NCBI GenBank assembly: GCA_041394885.1
Contig: JAWKHI010000002.1
Location: 62,001 to 126,000 of the forward strand
Direction of reading: 5' to 3'
Source of the DNA: DSOI01 sp041394885
Lineage (GTDB): Bacteria > Acidobacteriota > Terriglobia > Bryobacterales > Bryobacteraceae
DNA: 64,000 nt
Shown in pieces: positions 1-6,831 of this stretch. A program made the position numbers and the translations under genes. The first letter of the stretch is position 1; every line of letters begins with the position of its first letter. Below the pieces are notes generated by a model that searched no databases, was not told where the DNA came from, and saw only the letters and a list, made by a program, of their open reading frames with translations.

Positions 1-286
1 GGGCGGCCTCTTCGATTCCGTCGATCACGTCGTCGAGGTGTGAGGCGAGCACGTGGATATCTTCAGGGTCGAGCGGAGTGATGAAGGTCTGGTTGAGGCG
101 GACGAAGGTTTCGTGGATGATCTCGTCGCCCTTCTTCTCGAGTCCGGCGATGGCGATGGCGGCCTGTTCCATTTCGGCGCCACCGGCACGGGCTCCGGTA
201 GCCAGTGCTCGCGCCGAGTCGCACATTACTTTCGCTTGCTGGAGGAAGTAATCGAAGAACTTCTCTTCACGTGGGAGTAGTCGCAT
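1..286 (-). CDS. DUF47 / PhoU-like phosphate transport accessory protein (partial, 3' end off window)
   Basis: The minus strand is open from an ATG at 286 to the left edge, giving 95 codons of an N-terminus that begins MRLLPREEKFFDYF. The pattern (FFDYFLQQA, then a long helix with KKGDEIIHE, then TPLDPEDIHVLASHLDDVID) is the N-terminal half of the DUF47 family, which is related to PhoU. Members are cytoplasmic helical-bundle proteins normally encoded beside a Pit-type inorganic phosphate permease and thought to control it. The permease gene would be expected just outside the window to the left, which cannot be checked here. The C-terminal half is missing only because the window ends. Confidence 0.85.
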   Translation of the reverse strand, partial: MRLLPREEKFFDYFLQQAKVMCDSARALATGARAGGAEMEQAAIAIAGLEKKGDEIIHETFVRLNQTFITPLDPEDIHVLASHLDDVIDGIEEAA

Positions 287-330
287 GCGGGGTTAACATT
301 CCATACTAGGTGGGTGTTATTACAGAAGGG

Positions 331-1119
331 TTACGATTCAGTCAGAATAGGCAGTAACTCTTCGAGGGCCTGGACCGGAGCCTGGTCGGGGTCACAGTAA
401 CGCGGATCGAGCAGCCGGTCCGGCTGGAGGTTGCCCATCGCGGTGAGCATATTCTGTTTGAGGTTCGGGTAGTCCTTTTCAATGTCGGAGAAGATATCGC
501 GCAGGGTCCGCCGGACGGTGCCGGTTTTCTGGGAGCATCCGCAAGGGATCACGGGCGCCTGGAGCGATTCGGCGAATTTGGTGGTGATGTCCTCGGTGAC
601 GTAGCACAGGGGCCGGATGAGGCGGAACTGCCGGTCGCGGGACATGGTGACCGGTGGAAGGGCGCTCAGCCTACCAGTAAACATGGCGTTGCGGAGCAGG
701 GACTCGCAGAAATCGTCGGCGGTGTGGCCGAAAGCAATGACATTGGCGCCCAGGGAGGAGACCACTTCGTAGACGGCGCGGCGGCGGTAACGGGAGCACA
801 AGTCGCACCCATGGCCGGGCTGTTGCTCGAGGAGGTTGAAGGAAGGTTGGTCCTGGTAGTAGGTCCAATCGATCGAGCGCGCGCGGAGCCATTCGCCGAG
901 CGGCTGGATGGGCCTGAGGAATTTGCCTTGTTCGATGGTGAAGGCGCAGACGGTGAACTTGACGGGGCTGCGGGCGGCCAGCAGGAGAAGGGCTTCGAGG
1001 AGGGTGACCGAATCCTTGCCGCCGGAAAGGCCAACAGCGACCCTATCGCCTTCCCGGATCATTTTGAACCGGGCAATCGCTTCGCCGACCTTTCGGAGCA
1101 GGATCCGTTCGAGTTCCAA
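331..1119 (-). CDS. ttcA: TtcA-like tRNA 2-thiocytidine biosynthesis protein
   Basis: PP-loop ATPase that in characterised members uses ATP and a 4Fe-4S cluster to place sulfur on cytidine 32 of tRNA. The PP-loop SGGKDS sits at about residues 32-37, a CDLC pair gives Cys105 and Cys108, and CGC near residue 193 supplies the third cluster cysteine, all in the TtcA order. The frame stays open upstream to 1392 inside rsmB, but no similarity starts before 1119. I chose TTG at 1119, giving 262 residues, which fits the family length. A perfect TATAAT lies 6 nt before that codon, so the transcript may be leaderless. The gene diverges from rsmB with only 22 bp between the starts. TtcA rather than TilS is supported by the CxxC plus late Cys set. 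Confidence 0.88.
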   Translation of the reverse strand: MELERILLRKVGEAIARFKMIREGDRVAVGLSGGKDSVTLLEALLLLAARSPVKFTVCAFTIEQGKFLRPIQPLGEWLRARSIDWTYYQDQPSFNLLEQQPGHGCDLCSRYRRRAVYEVVSSLGANVIAFGHTADDFCESLLRNAMFTGRLSALPPVTMSRDRQFRLIRPLCYVTEDITTKFAESLQAPVIPCGCSQKTGTVRRTLRDIFSDIEKDYPNLKQNMLTAMGNLQPDRLLDPRYCDPDQAPVQALEELLPILTES

Positions 1120-1124
1120 GACCC

Positions 1125-1131
1125 TATTATA
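1125..1131. promoter_or_regulatory. Shared bidirectional -10 element between ttcA and rsmB
   Basis: The near-palindrome around 1124-1132 reads as TATAAT on the minus strand (1131 to 1126) and TATTAT on the plus strand (1125-1130). The minus element has a TTCAGA hexamer 18 bp upstream that lies inside the first rsmB codons. The plus element ends 11 nt before the rsmB GTG. Both genes can therefore use one AT-rich core. This is a motif reading only, without transcript data. Confidence 0.45.
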
Positions 1132-1141
1132 GAGAAGTAGC

Positions 1142-2329
1142 GTGGCGGATCTGAACCCAATTTCACCAGCCCGGCGGGCGGCGTTCGATATTTTGTGCCG
1201 AAAGGGCTTTGCCTCCGATGAACTGCGCGGTCTGGGAAGCACGATCTCGACGGCGGACGCGGGTTTGGCCACCGAGTTGGTGATGGGGTGCCTGCGGCGG
1301 CAGCGGCAGTTGGACGCGTGGATCGCGCATGCGTCCGGGCGGGATCCGGATACATTGGACGAGCCGGTGCGGGTGGCGCTGCGGATGGGCATCTATCAGA
1401 TCTGGAAGCTGGACCGGGTTCCGGGATACGCGGCGGTGTCGGAGAGTGTGTCGTTGGTGCGGCGTGCACGGATCGGGTCCGCGGCTGGGTTTGTCAATGC
1501 GGTTTTGCGAAAGGTGCGGCGCCCGGAACCGTCGTGGGGGTCTGCCGCCGTGGAATGGAACTTGCCGGACTGGCTTTGGGCGAAGTGGACTTCCGAGATG
1601 GGGTGGAAGCGGGCGCAGCGGGTGGCGGCGGCGTCGCTGGAGCCTCCCCAGACGTGGATCCGGGTGCCGGCGGGGCGGGAAGAAGAAGCGGCGTCGCTCG
1701 GTGCAACGCCGACAGAGGTGCCGGGCTGTTGGAGGGCGGGGCAGGGTACGGGCGGATTTCGGATTCAGGACATTGGGTCACAGAGCATCGTGGCGCGGCA
1801 CTTGGACGTCCGGCCAGGGATGAAAGTGTTGGATATTGCAGCAGCTCCTGGAAACAAGACGGCGCAGATTCTGGAAGTACCCGGCGTTTTCGCGACGGCT
1901 TGCGACGCGTCGTGGCAGCGCCTTGCGGAGATGGGCGGAATCGGGTGCGCGCGAGTGAGGATGAACGGGCGGGCGCCTCTGCCGTTCGCGCCGGTGTGGG
2001 ATCGGGTGTTGTTGGACGCGCCGTGTTCGGGAACGGGAACGATTGGGCGAAACCCCGAGATCAAGTGGCGCGTCAGCGAGGAAGATATCCGTCGGCATGC
2101 CGAGCGGCAGCGGCAAATGCTGGTGTGCGCGTTGGCGGTGCTGGCTCCGGGTGGAAAGCTGGTCTATTCGACGTGTTCGCTTGAAAACGAAGAAAACGAA
2201 ATGGTCGTCGAGGCGGCGCTGGCCGAGACCGGGAATGTTTACAAAGTGTTGGAGATGCGGCGGCGAACGCCGGGCGAAGATGCGGGTGACGGTTTTTTCG
2301 CGGCTATGTTAGCATCAAGGATACGTTAG
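1142..2329 (+). CDS. rsmB: RsmB-like 16S rRNA cytosine-C5 methyltransferase
   Basis: Predicted m5C methyltransferase of the Sun/RsmB family acting on 16S rRNA (C967 in E. coli). Residues about 8-130 form the NusB-like RNA-binding domain (ARRAAFDIL, then CLRRQRQLD). The Rossmann part shows the SAM loop VLDIAAAPGNKT near residue 229, DAPCSGTG near 290 and the catalytic-cysteine motif STCSLENEENE near 341. It is 395 residues, slightly shorter than the roughly 430 of E. coli. The start is GTG at 1142. The rpe gene follows 36 nt downstream of the stop in the same direction. Confidence 0.9.
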   Translation: MADLNPISPARRAAFDILCRKGFASDELRGLGSTISTADAGLATELVMGCLRRQRQLDAWIAHASGRDPDTLDEPVRVALRMGIYQIWKLDRVPGYAAVSESVSLVRRARIGSAAGFVNAVLRKVRRPEPSWGSAAVEWNLPDWLWAKWTSEMGWKRAQRVAAASLEPPQTWIRVPAGREEEAASLGATPTEVPGCWRAGQGTGGFRIQDIGSQSIVARHLDVRPGMKVLDIAAAPGNKTAQILEVPGVFATACDASWQRLAEMGGIGCARVRMNGRAPLPFAPVWDRVLLDAPCSGTGTIGRNPEIKWRVSEEDIRRHAERQRQMLVCALAVLAPGGKLVYSTCSLENEENEMVVEAALAETGNVYKVLEMRRRTPGEDAGDGFFAAMLASRIR

Positions 2330-2365
2330 GGGGCGTCAGGTTGGCGCCTCGAGTTCGTGACACGC

Positions 2366-3040
2366 ATGGTCCAAATCCTCCCTTCGATTCTCGCAGCCGA
2401 TTTTGCGCGTTTGAATGAAGAAATCGAACGCGTGGAAAGAGCCGGCGTCTCGATGCTCCACCTGGATGTAATGGACGGTCACTTCGTGCCGAACATCAGC
2501 TTCGGTCCGCCTGTGGTGGCGGCGATCCGTTCGGTGACGCAGGTGGAACTGGACGTCCATTTGATGATCACCGATCCGGACCGGTATATCGAGGCTTTCG
2601 CGCGTGCGGGGGCCAACCTGATCTCGGTGCATCAGGAGACGTGTACGCATCTGAACCGGACGCTGCGCGCGATCCAGGCGGAGGGCATGCGAGCAGGAGT
2701 GGTGCTGAATCCGGCCACACCGGTGCCGCTACTGGATGAAGTGCTCGATATCGTGGATTACGTTCTGTTGATGAGCGTGAATCCGGGATTCGGGGGGCAG
2801 CAGTTCATCCGGACGACGTTGCGCAAGGTGATGGAACTGGACCGGCGGCGGCAGGAACGGGAATTGACGTTCCCGATCGAAGTGGATGGCGGGGTAGTGA
2901 AAAGCAACGTCCGCGAGCTGGTGCAGGCGGGCGCGAACTGGTTAGTGGCGGGCACGAGCATATTCGGCGCAGAGGACTCTGGGCGAGGCCGCCGGGAAAT
3001 GCAACAGATCGCACGCGAGGCCATGGGCGTCCGTGTGTAG
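2366..3040 (+). CDS. rpe: Ribulose-phosphate 3-epimerase
   Basis: TIM-barrel enzyme interconverting ribulose 5-phosphate and xylulose 5-phosphate in the pentose phosphate pathway. The N-terminus MVQILPSILAADFARL, the HLDVMDGHFVPN metal and substrate motif, SVNPGFGGQ, and the late DGGV and VAGTSIF phosphate-binding segments are all present. I chose ATG 2366 (224 residues) because family members begin just before the PSILAADF strand; a GTG at 2357 is an in-frame alternative adding three residues. It lies between rsmB and bamD in one direction, probably as an operon. Confidence 0.95.
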   Translation: MVQILPSILAADFARLNEEIERVERAGVSMLHLDVMDGHFVPNISFGPPVVAAIRSVTQVELDVHLMITDPDRYIEAFARAGANLISVHQETCTHLNRTLRAIQAEGMRAGVVLNPATPVPLLDEVLDIVDYVLLMSVNPGFGGQQFIRTTLRKVMELDRRRQERELTFPIEVDGGVVKSNVRELVQAGANWLVAGTSIFGAEDSGRGRREMQQIAREAMGVRV

Positions 3041-3058
3041 GAGTGAAGGGCAGTTATC

Positions 3059-4198
3059 ATGAATCACCGAAACACGATTCGCTGGACGGCGACGGCCGCG
3101 TTGGTGGCGATTTTGCTTGGGGGATGTGGATTCCGCCGCAAGAAGTACGAGAACCCGATCGCGAAGGACACCGAGCAGCCGGATAAGGTTCTTTTCGATA
3201 AAGCGGTGGCCGATATCGAGAAGGGCCGCTACGAAGTGGCGCGGCTGACTTTGAACACGCTGATGAATACGTATGACACCAGCGAGTACATGGCGAAGTC
3301 AAAACTGGCGATCGCCGATAGCTGGATGCGCGAAGGCGGATCGCATGGGATGGCGCAGGCCGAGGCCGAGTACAAGGACTTCATCCTGTTCTATCCGACG
3401 ATGGAAGAGGCGGCCGAGGCGCAGGAAAAGGTGTGTGACATTCACTACCGCCAGATGGAAAAGCCGGATCGGGACAACATGCATGCGCTGCGGGCTGAGG
3501 AAGAGTGTCGGACGCTGCTGCTGCAGTTTCCCAACTCAAAGTTCGCTCCGCGGGTGGCGCAGACGCTTCGCAACATCCAGGAGGGGATCGCGGAGGGCGA
3601 GTTCCGGCGCGGCGAGTTCTATTTCGGCAAAGGGAGCTTTCCATCGGCCACGGCGCGGCTGGAGCCGATGGTGAACCACTATCCGCTGTACAGCAAGGCG
3701 GATCAGGCTCTTTGGATGACCGGACAGGCGTACGCGAAACTGGGGCCGCGTTTTCAGGATCGAGCGGTTTCGGCCTACCAGCGCATCGTGCGCGACTATC
3801 CGCTGAGCGCGTTGGTGGACCAGGCGAAGGAGCAATTGAAGACTCTCGAAAAGGAGATTCCGGAACCGGATCCGGTGGCGGTGGCGCGGATGAAGTTCGA
3901 GCAGGAGAACTATGTGAAACCGGGGATGCTGGCGCCGTTCTGGGGCATTTTCAGCAAGGCTCCGGACATGCACGCGGCGGCGAAGTCGGGGCAGCCGGCA
4001 ATGACCAGTTTGCGGCCCGTGATTCCTGTGAGCGTGCCTTCGGCGGAGACGGGCGCGGGCGCGACCGCGGATGTGACGGTAACGCAGGTGGAGGGCAGCA
4101 ACTCGGCGCTGGACAAACAGCCCGACGCGCGATTGGGATCTCAGAATCCGCAGACGCCCGCTACCCCGGAAGAGAAGGACAAGCCGACCAACAAATGA
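3059..4198 (+). CDS. bamD: BamD-like outer-membrane assembly lipoprotein
   Basis: Lipoprotein of the BamD/YfiO family, which helps the BAM complex fold beta-barrel proteins into the outer membrane. The N-terminus has a short charged segment, a hydrophobic stretch and the lipobox LLGGC with Cys23. It is followed by TPR-like helices (FDKAVADIEKGRYEVA, then YKDFILFYPT, LLLQFPNSKF, IVRDYPLSALVDQA) over residues 40-280. The last 100 residues are low-complexity and proline-rich, giving 379 residues against about 245 in E. coli; long tails are common outside proteobacteria. A GGAG-type ribosome site precedes ATG 3059. The stop overlaps the start of the next gene (ATGA). Confidence 0.85.
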   Translation: MNHRNTIRWTATAALVAILLGGCGFRRKKYENPIAKDTEQPDKVLFDKAVADIEKGRYEVARLTLNTLMNTYDTSEYMAKSKLAIADSWMREGGSHGMAQAEAEYKDFILFYPTMEEAAEAQEKVCDIHYRQMEKPDRDNMHALRAEEECRTLLLQFPNSKFAPRVAQTLRNIQEGIAEGEFRRGEFYFGKGSFPSATARLEPMVNHYPLYSKADQALWMTGQAYAKLGPRFQDRAVSAYQRIVRDYPLSALVDQAKEQLKTLEKEIPEPDPVAVARMKFEQENYVKPGMLAPFWGIFSKAPDMHAAAKSGQPAMTSLRPVIPVSVPSAETGAGATADVTVTQVEGSNSALDKQPDARLGSQNPQTPATPEEKDKPTNK

Positions 4199-4773
4199 GC
4201 CGCGTCCTGCTGGCGGACGACTCGCCCAACGCCCAACGGATGGGGGAGCGGATTTTGCGCGAAGAGGGATTCGAAGTGGTGTCGGTCACCGACGGGGAAA
4301 CCGCGTTCATTCGATTCGCTGACGTAGATCCGGACGTGGTGCTGGCCGATGCATACCTGCCGACGAGATCCGGGTTTGAGTTGTGCCGATGGCTGAAGAG
4401 CCAGCCGGAGTGGCGCCATGTGCGGGTGGTTTTGACGGCGGGGATCCTGGAACCGTTCGACGAAGAAGAGGCGCGGCGGGCCGGCTGCGACGCGGTTTTG
4501 CGGAAGCCATTCGAGGCGTCGGTGGTGATGGAGACGATCAAGCCGCTGGTGGAGGCGTCGCATTTCGCGCGGGGGTTGTTCGGCGAACATGTAGCGGAAA
4601 AAAAAGTGGCGGTGGCCGAAGCGGTTGCCGAGGCGGTGGCGGTGGAACGGGCACGGCCCGCCGAGGTGGATCCGGAGCGTGTTCGGGCGGCGATTACGCT
4701 GGCACTGGATGCGGCGCTTCCGGCGATGATCGAGGAGATCACCGAACGGGTCTTGGTGGCGCTGGGACACTGA
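4195..4773 (+). CDS. Response regulator receiver protein with C-terminal helical tail
   Basis: Residues 1-120 are a CheY-type receiver: the acidic pair is Asp8/Asp9, the phosphoacceptor is Asp52 (VVLADAYLP), the switch Thr is at 81 and the conserved Lys is at 104 (RKPFE). After an Ala/Glu/Val-rich linker, about 35 residues form an amphipathic helix pair rather than a DNA-binding domain. The start is ATG 4195, overlapping the bamD stop by four bases, so translation is probably coupled. Pairing a receiver with bamD suggests envelope-linked signalling, but partner kinase and output are unknown. Confidence 0.88.
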   Translation: MSRVLLADDSPNAQRMGERILREEGFEVVSVTDGETAFIRFADVDPDVVLADAYLPTRSGFELCRWLKSQPEWRHVRVVLTAGILEPFDEEEARRAGCDAVLRKPFEASVVMETIKPLVEASHFARGLFGEHVAEKKVAVAEAVAEAVAVERARPAEVDPERVRAAITLALDAALPAMIEEITERVLVALGH

Positions 4774-4831
4774 GAGTTTCTCCGATCGAACTGCACTTGA
4801 TTGGTTGGGACGCCGCGGCGTCCTCAGCCAG

Positions 4832-5731
4832 ATGCCTCCTCTCCTTGACGGCGGGGCCTTCGATTTCGATGGCGCGCTGAAAGAGCTCTTCGAACGGGAT
4901 TCGCCGAGTTTGCTTACGACGCTGACCAATGGCATCAGCGTGAGTGAGTTCCTGAACGTCGAACTGCCGATGGTCCAGACGCGGCGGGCGGATCTGGTGA
5001 TGCGACTGGCCGATGGAACGATCGCGCACGTAGAGTTTCAGAGTGGCAACGACAGGGACATCGGGTACCGGCAGGGGATCTACTGCTTGATGCTCGGGCA
5101 GCGCTATCGATGCGATGTGCATCAGAGTCTGTTGTACGTGGGCAGGGGGAAGATGCGCATGCCGGAACGTATCCGGGTGGGCAGGACCACTGTGGAATAC
5201 CAGGTATTGGACATCCGTTCCTTGGATAGCGAGGCTTTGTTGCGCGGGGGAAGCAGCGGGGACATCCCGCTGGCGATTTTAGCGGGCGGGGGAGAGAAGC
5301 GTCTGGCTGGGATTGTCGAGCGGGCAGCGCGTTTGAAGGGTGGGGCTCGCGAGCGCGCGTTGGCGCAGTTGCTCGTGTTATCCGGACTGCGGGGCTTGCC
5401 GAGGGAAGTAGAATGGGAGATGAAGCGTATGGGCGTGGTCATCGACGTTACGAAGAATCCTGTACTGATGCGTTACCTGAGCGAGGCGACGGCGCGAGGG
5501 ATCGCGGAAGGCCGGGCGGAGGGTAGAGCGGAGGGTAAAGCGGAGGGTAGAGCGGAGGGCAAGGCGGAGGGTAAGGCGGAAGTAGTCCGTGAACTGCTGG
5601 AGGCGCGGTTCGGGCCGCTGCCGCAGTGGGCGGAGTCGCGGGTGGCGGGGACTGGGGTCGCGCAGTTGGATCGATGGGCGCGCAGGCTTCTCACGGCGAG
5701 CAGCCTCGAGCAGGCGATCGGCCGGCGTTAG
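4832..5731 (+). CDS. Rpn/PD-(D/E)XK-type nuclease with repeat linker and DUF4351-like tail
   Basis: The N-terminal 200 residues resemble the Rpn recombination-promoting nuclease / transposase-like family. RRADLVMRL followed by IAHVEFQSG supplies the Asp and ExQ of a PD-(D/E)XK-type active site. Residues about 225-250 are six tandem four-residue units of type EGRA or EGKA. The C-terminus (LLEARFGPLPQWAESRV) resembles the DUF4351 module found at the end of such proteins. ATG 4832 gives 299 residues; TTG 4805 is an in-frame alternative. No insertion-sequence ends or target duplications are visible, so mobility is unproven. Confidence 0.75.
   Translation: MPPLLDGGAFDFDGALKELFERDSPSLLTTLTNGISVSEFLNVELPMVQTRRADLVMRLADGTIAHVEFQSGNDRDIGYRQGIYCLMLGQRYRCDVHQSLLYVGRGKMRMPERIRVGRTTVEYQVLDIRSLDSEALLRGGSSGDIPLAILAGGGEKRLAGIVERAARLKGGARERALAQLLVLSGLRGLPREVEWEMKRMGVVIDVTKNPVLMRYLSEATARGIAEGRAEGRAEGKAEGRAEGKAEGKAEVVRELLEARFGPLPQWAESRVAGTGVAQLDRWARRLLTASSLEQAIGRR
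5504..5580 (+). repeat. In-frame 12-bp tandem repeat (EGRA/EGKA) within the Rpn-type gene
   Basis: Units of type GCGGAGGGTARA are repeated about six times with a 12-bp period and few differences. Each unit encodes four residues (A-E-G-R/K), so length changes keep the frame. Such tracts can vary by replication slippage. Confidence 0.85.
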
Positions 5732-5739
5732 GGCGCGAA

Positions 5740-6708
5740 TTACCGGGTGAGCGGGGTGACGGTCACCTTGCGGAACTCGACGGCTCCATGATCCCCCTGC
5801 AGCGTGATGGGCCCGGGTTGGTCTTCATTCGGATCCGTGGCCATCGCGGTGAGTCCTTCGATTTCCTTGTGGTCGATGATGGTTGTGCCGTTTAGGACGA
5901 TGGTCACCTGACGGCCGATCAGGGTGATATCGAATGCCTGCCACTCCATGGGCGGCTTGCTGGCGTTGCGCGAGGGCAGGATGCGGCTGTAGAGGGCTCC
6001 GTTTCCGTGGAGGGAAACCGGGTCGCCATAGTCGCCGAAGATCTGGACTTCGTAGCGCCCGCGAAGTCCGATGCCGGAATTGGACTTCTGCGCCACGCGA
6101 TATTCGACGTGGAGCTTGAAGTTGAAGAACTTGGCGGTGGAGGTGATGTCGGGGGCGCCCTTCCCGTTTTTCATCGCGCCATCGGCGACGCTCCACTCAT
6201 TGATGGAGCGGTTTCGGACACGGCATTCCCACCCATTGAAATCACGGCCATTGAACAGTTCGACCGGAGTGCCGGCTTTCCAGCGCCCATCGTCGGTGTC
6301 GGGAAGTTCAGGGGCGCGTTTACCGATAAAGGTCATCAGCGTGGCGGGACGGCCCTCTACCTGGAAGGAACCGGTGAGACGTCCGTTTTCGAGCCGAGCG
6401 CGGTAGACGCCTTTGGCCTTCTGCCGGTCCTTCGGGTTGCGGCGATAGACCCGCTCGAAGATCCAGATGAGTTCGCCGCCTTTGACTTCAATGGAAGGGA
6501 TGACGTCGAGCTGGCCGCCGGGAGCGCCGACGAAGGAGCCTTTGATCGCAGATGTACCGGCGCCGGAGACCTCGAGCCACCAAGCACGGCCGCGAGCATC
6601 GCCGGCGAGAGTGAGGTTCCAGCGGCCGTTGAAGTCACCAGGCGCGGCGGACAAGAGTGTTGCGGCGAAGAGGCTGAGGGGAAACAAGCGGGGGATCGAG
6701 CGGATCAT
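5740..6708 (-). CDS. Secreted DUF1080 (3-keto-disaccharide hydrolase-type) protein
   Basis: 322 residues with an N-terminal signal peptide (a hydrophobic stretch ending LLSAAPG). Residues about 150-320 carry the DUF1080 jelly-roll fold: LFNGRDFNGWE, then NFKLHVEYR, NSGIGLRGRYEVQI, MEWQAFDIT and LNGTTIIDHKEIEG. The family includes 3-keto-glycoside hydrolases and glucanase-like folds. The first 130 residues form a separate beta-rich domain. The stop faces the Rpn-type gene 8 bp away (convergent). A TACCCT hexamer lies 7 nt before ATG 6708. The exact substrate cannot be read from sequence. Confidence 0.85.
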   Translation of the reverse strand: MIRSIPRLFPLSLFAATLLSAAPGDFNGRWNLTLAGDARGRAWWLEVSGAGTSAIKGSFVGAPGGQLDVIPSIEVKGGELIWIFERVYRRNPKDRQKAKGVYRARLENGRLTGSFQVEGRPATLMTFIGKRAPELPDTDDGRWKAGTPVELFNGRDFNGWECRVRNRSINEWSVADGAMKNGKGAPDITSTAKFFNFKLHVEYRVAQKSNSGIGLRGRYEVQIFGDYGDPVSLHGNGALYSRILPSRNASKPPMEWQAFDITLIGRQVTIVLNGTTIIDHKEIEGLTAMATDPNEDQPGPITLQGDHGAVEFRKVTVTPLTR

Positions 6709-6778
6709 ATGGATAAGGGTATCACCGAAGGGCGGCGAGGAGCAGCGTCTTTACTTGACAGGATTACACTCATATTTA

Positions 6779-6807
6779 TTGCTTCTAGTGTCACTAGGTG
6801 ATATGAT
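6779..6807 (+). promoter_or_regulatory. clpB promoter with palindromic candidate operator
   Basis: TTGCTT (6779-6784), a 17-bp spacer and TATGAT (6802-6807) make a sigma-70-like promoter. The spacer holds a perfect 13-bp palindrome, CTAGTG-T-CACTAG (6785-6797). An AGGAGG ribosome site (6814-6819) follows directly. No CIRCE or HAIR heat-shock operator was found. A TTGACA at 6755-6760 is a second possible -35, but without a good -10. Confidence 0.55.
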
Positions 6808-6831
6808 TTTTCTAGGAGGTCAGAACTTCGT

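Noticed and set aside
3505..4194. Upstream extension of the response regulator frame into bamD
   Set aside because: The extension is Gly-rich nonsense translated from bamD in another frame. The receiver domain begins exactly at ATG 4195.
6755..6760. TTGACA as the main -35 of clpB
   Set aside because: No acceptable -10 lies 16-18 bp downstream, while TTGCTT-17-TATGAT nearby is a better pair.
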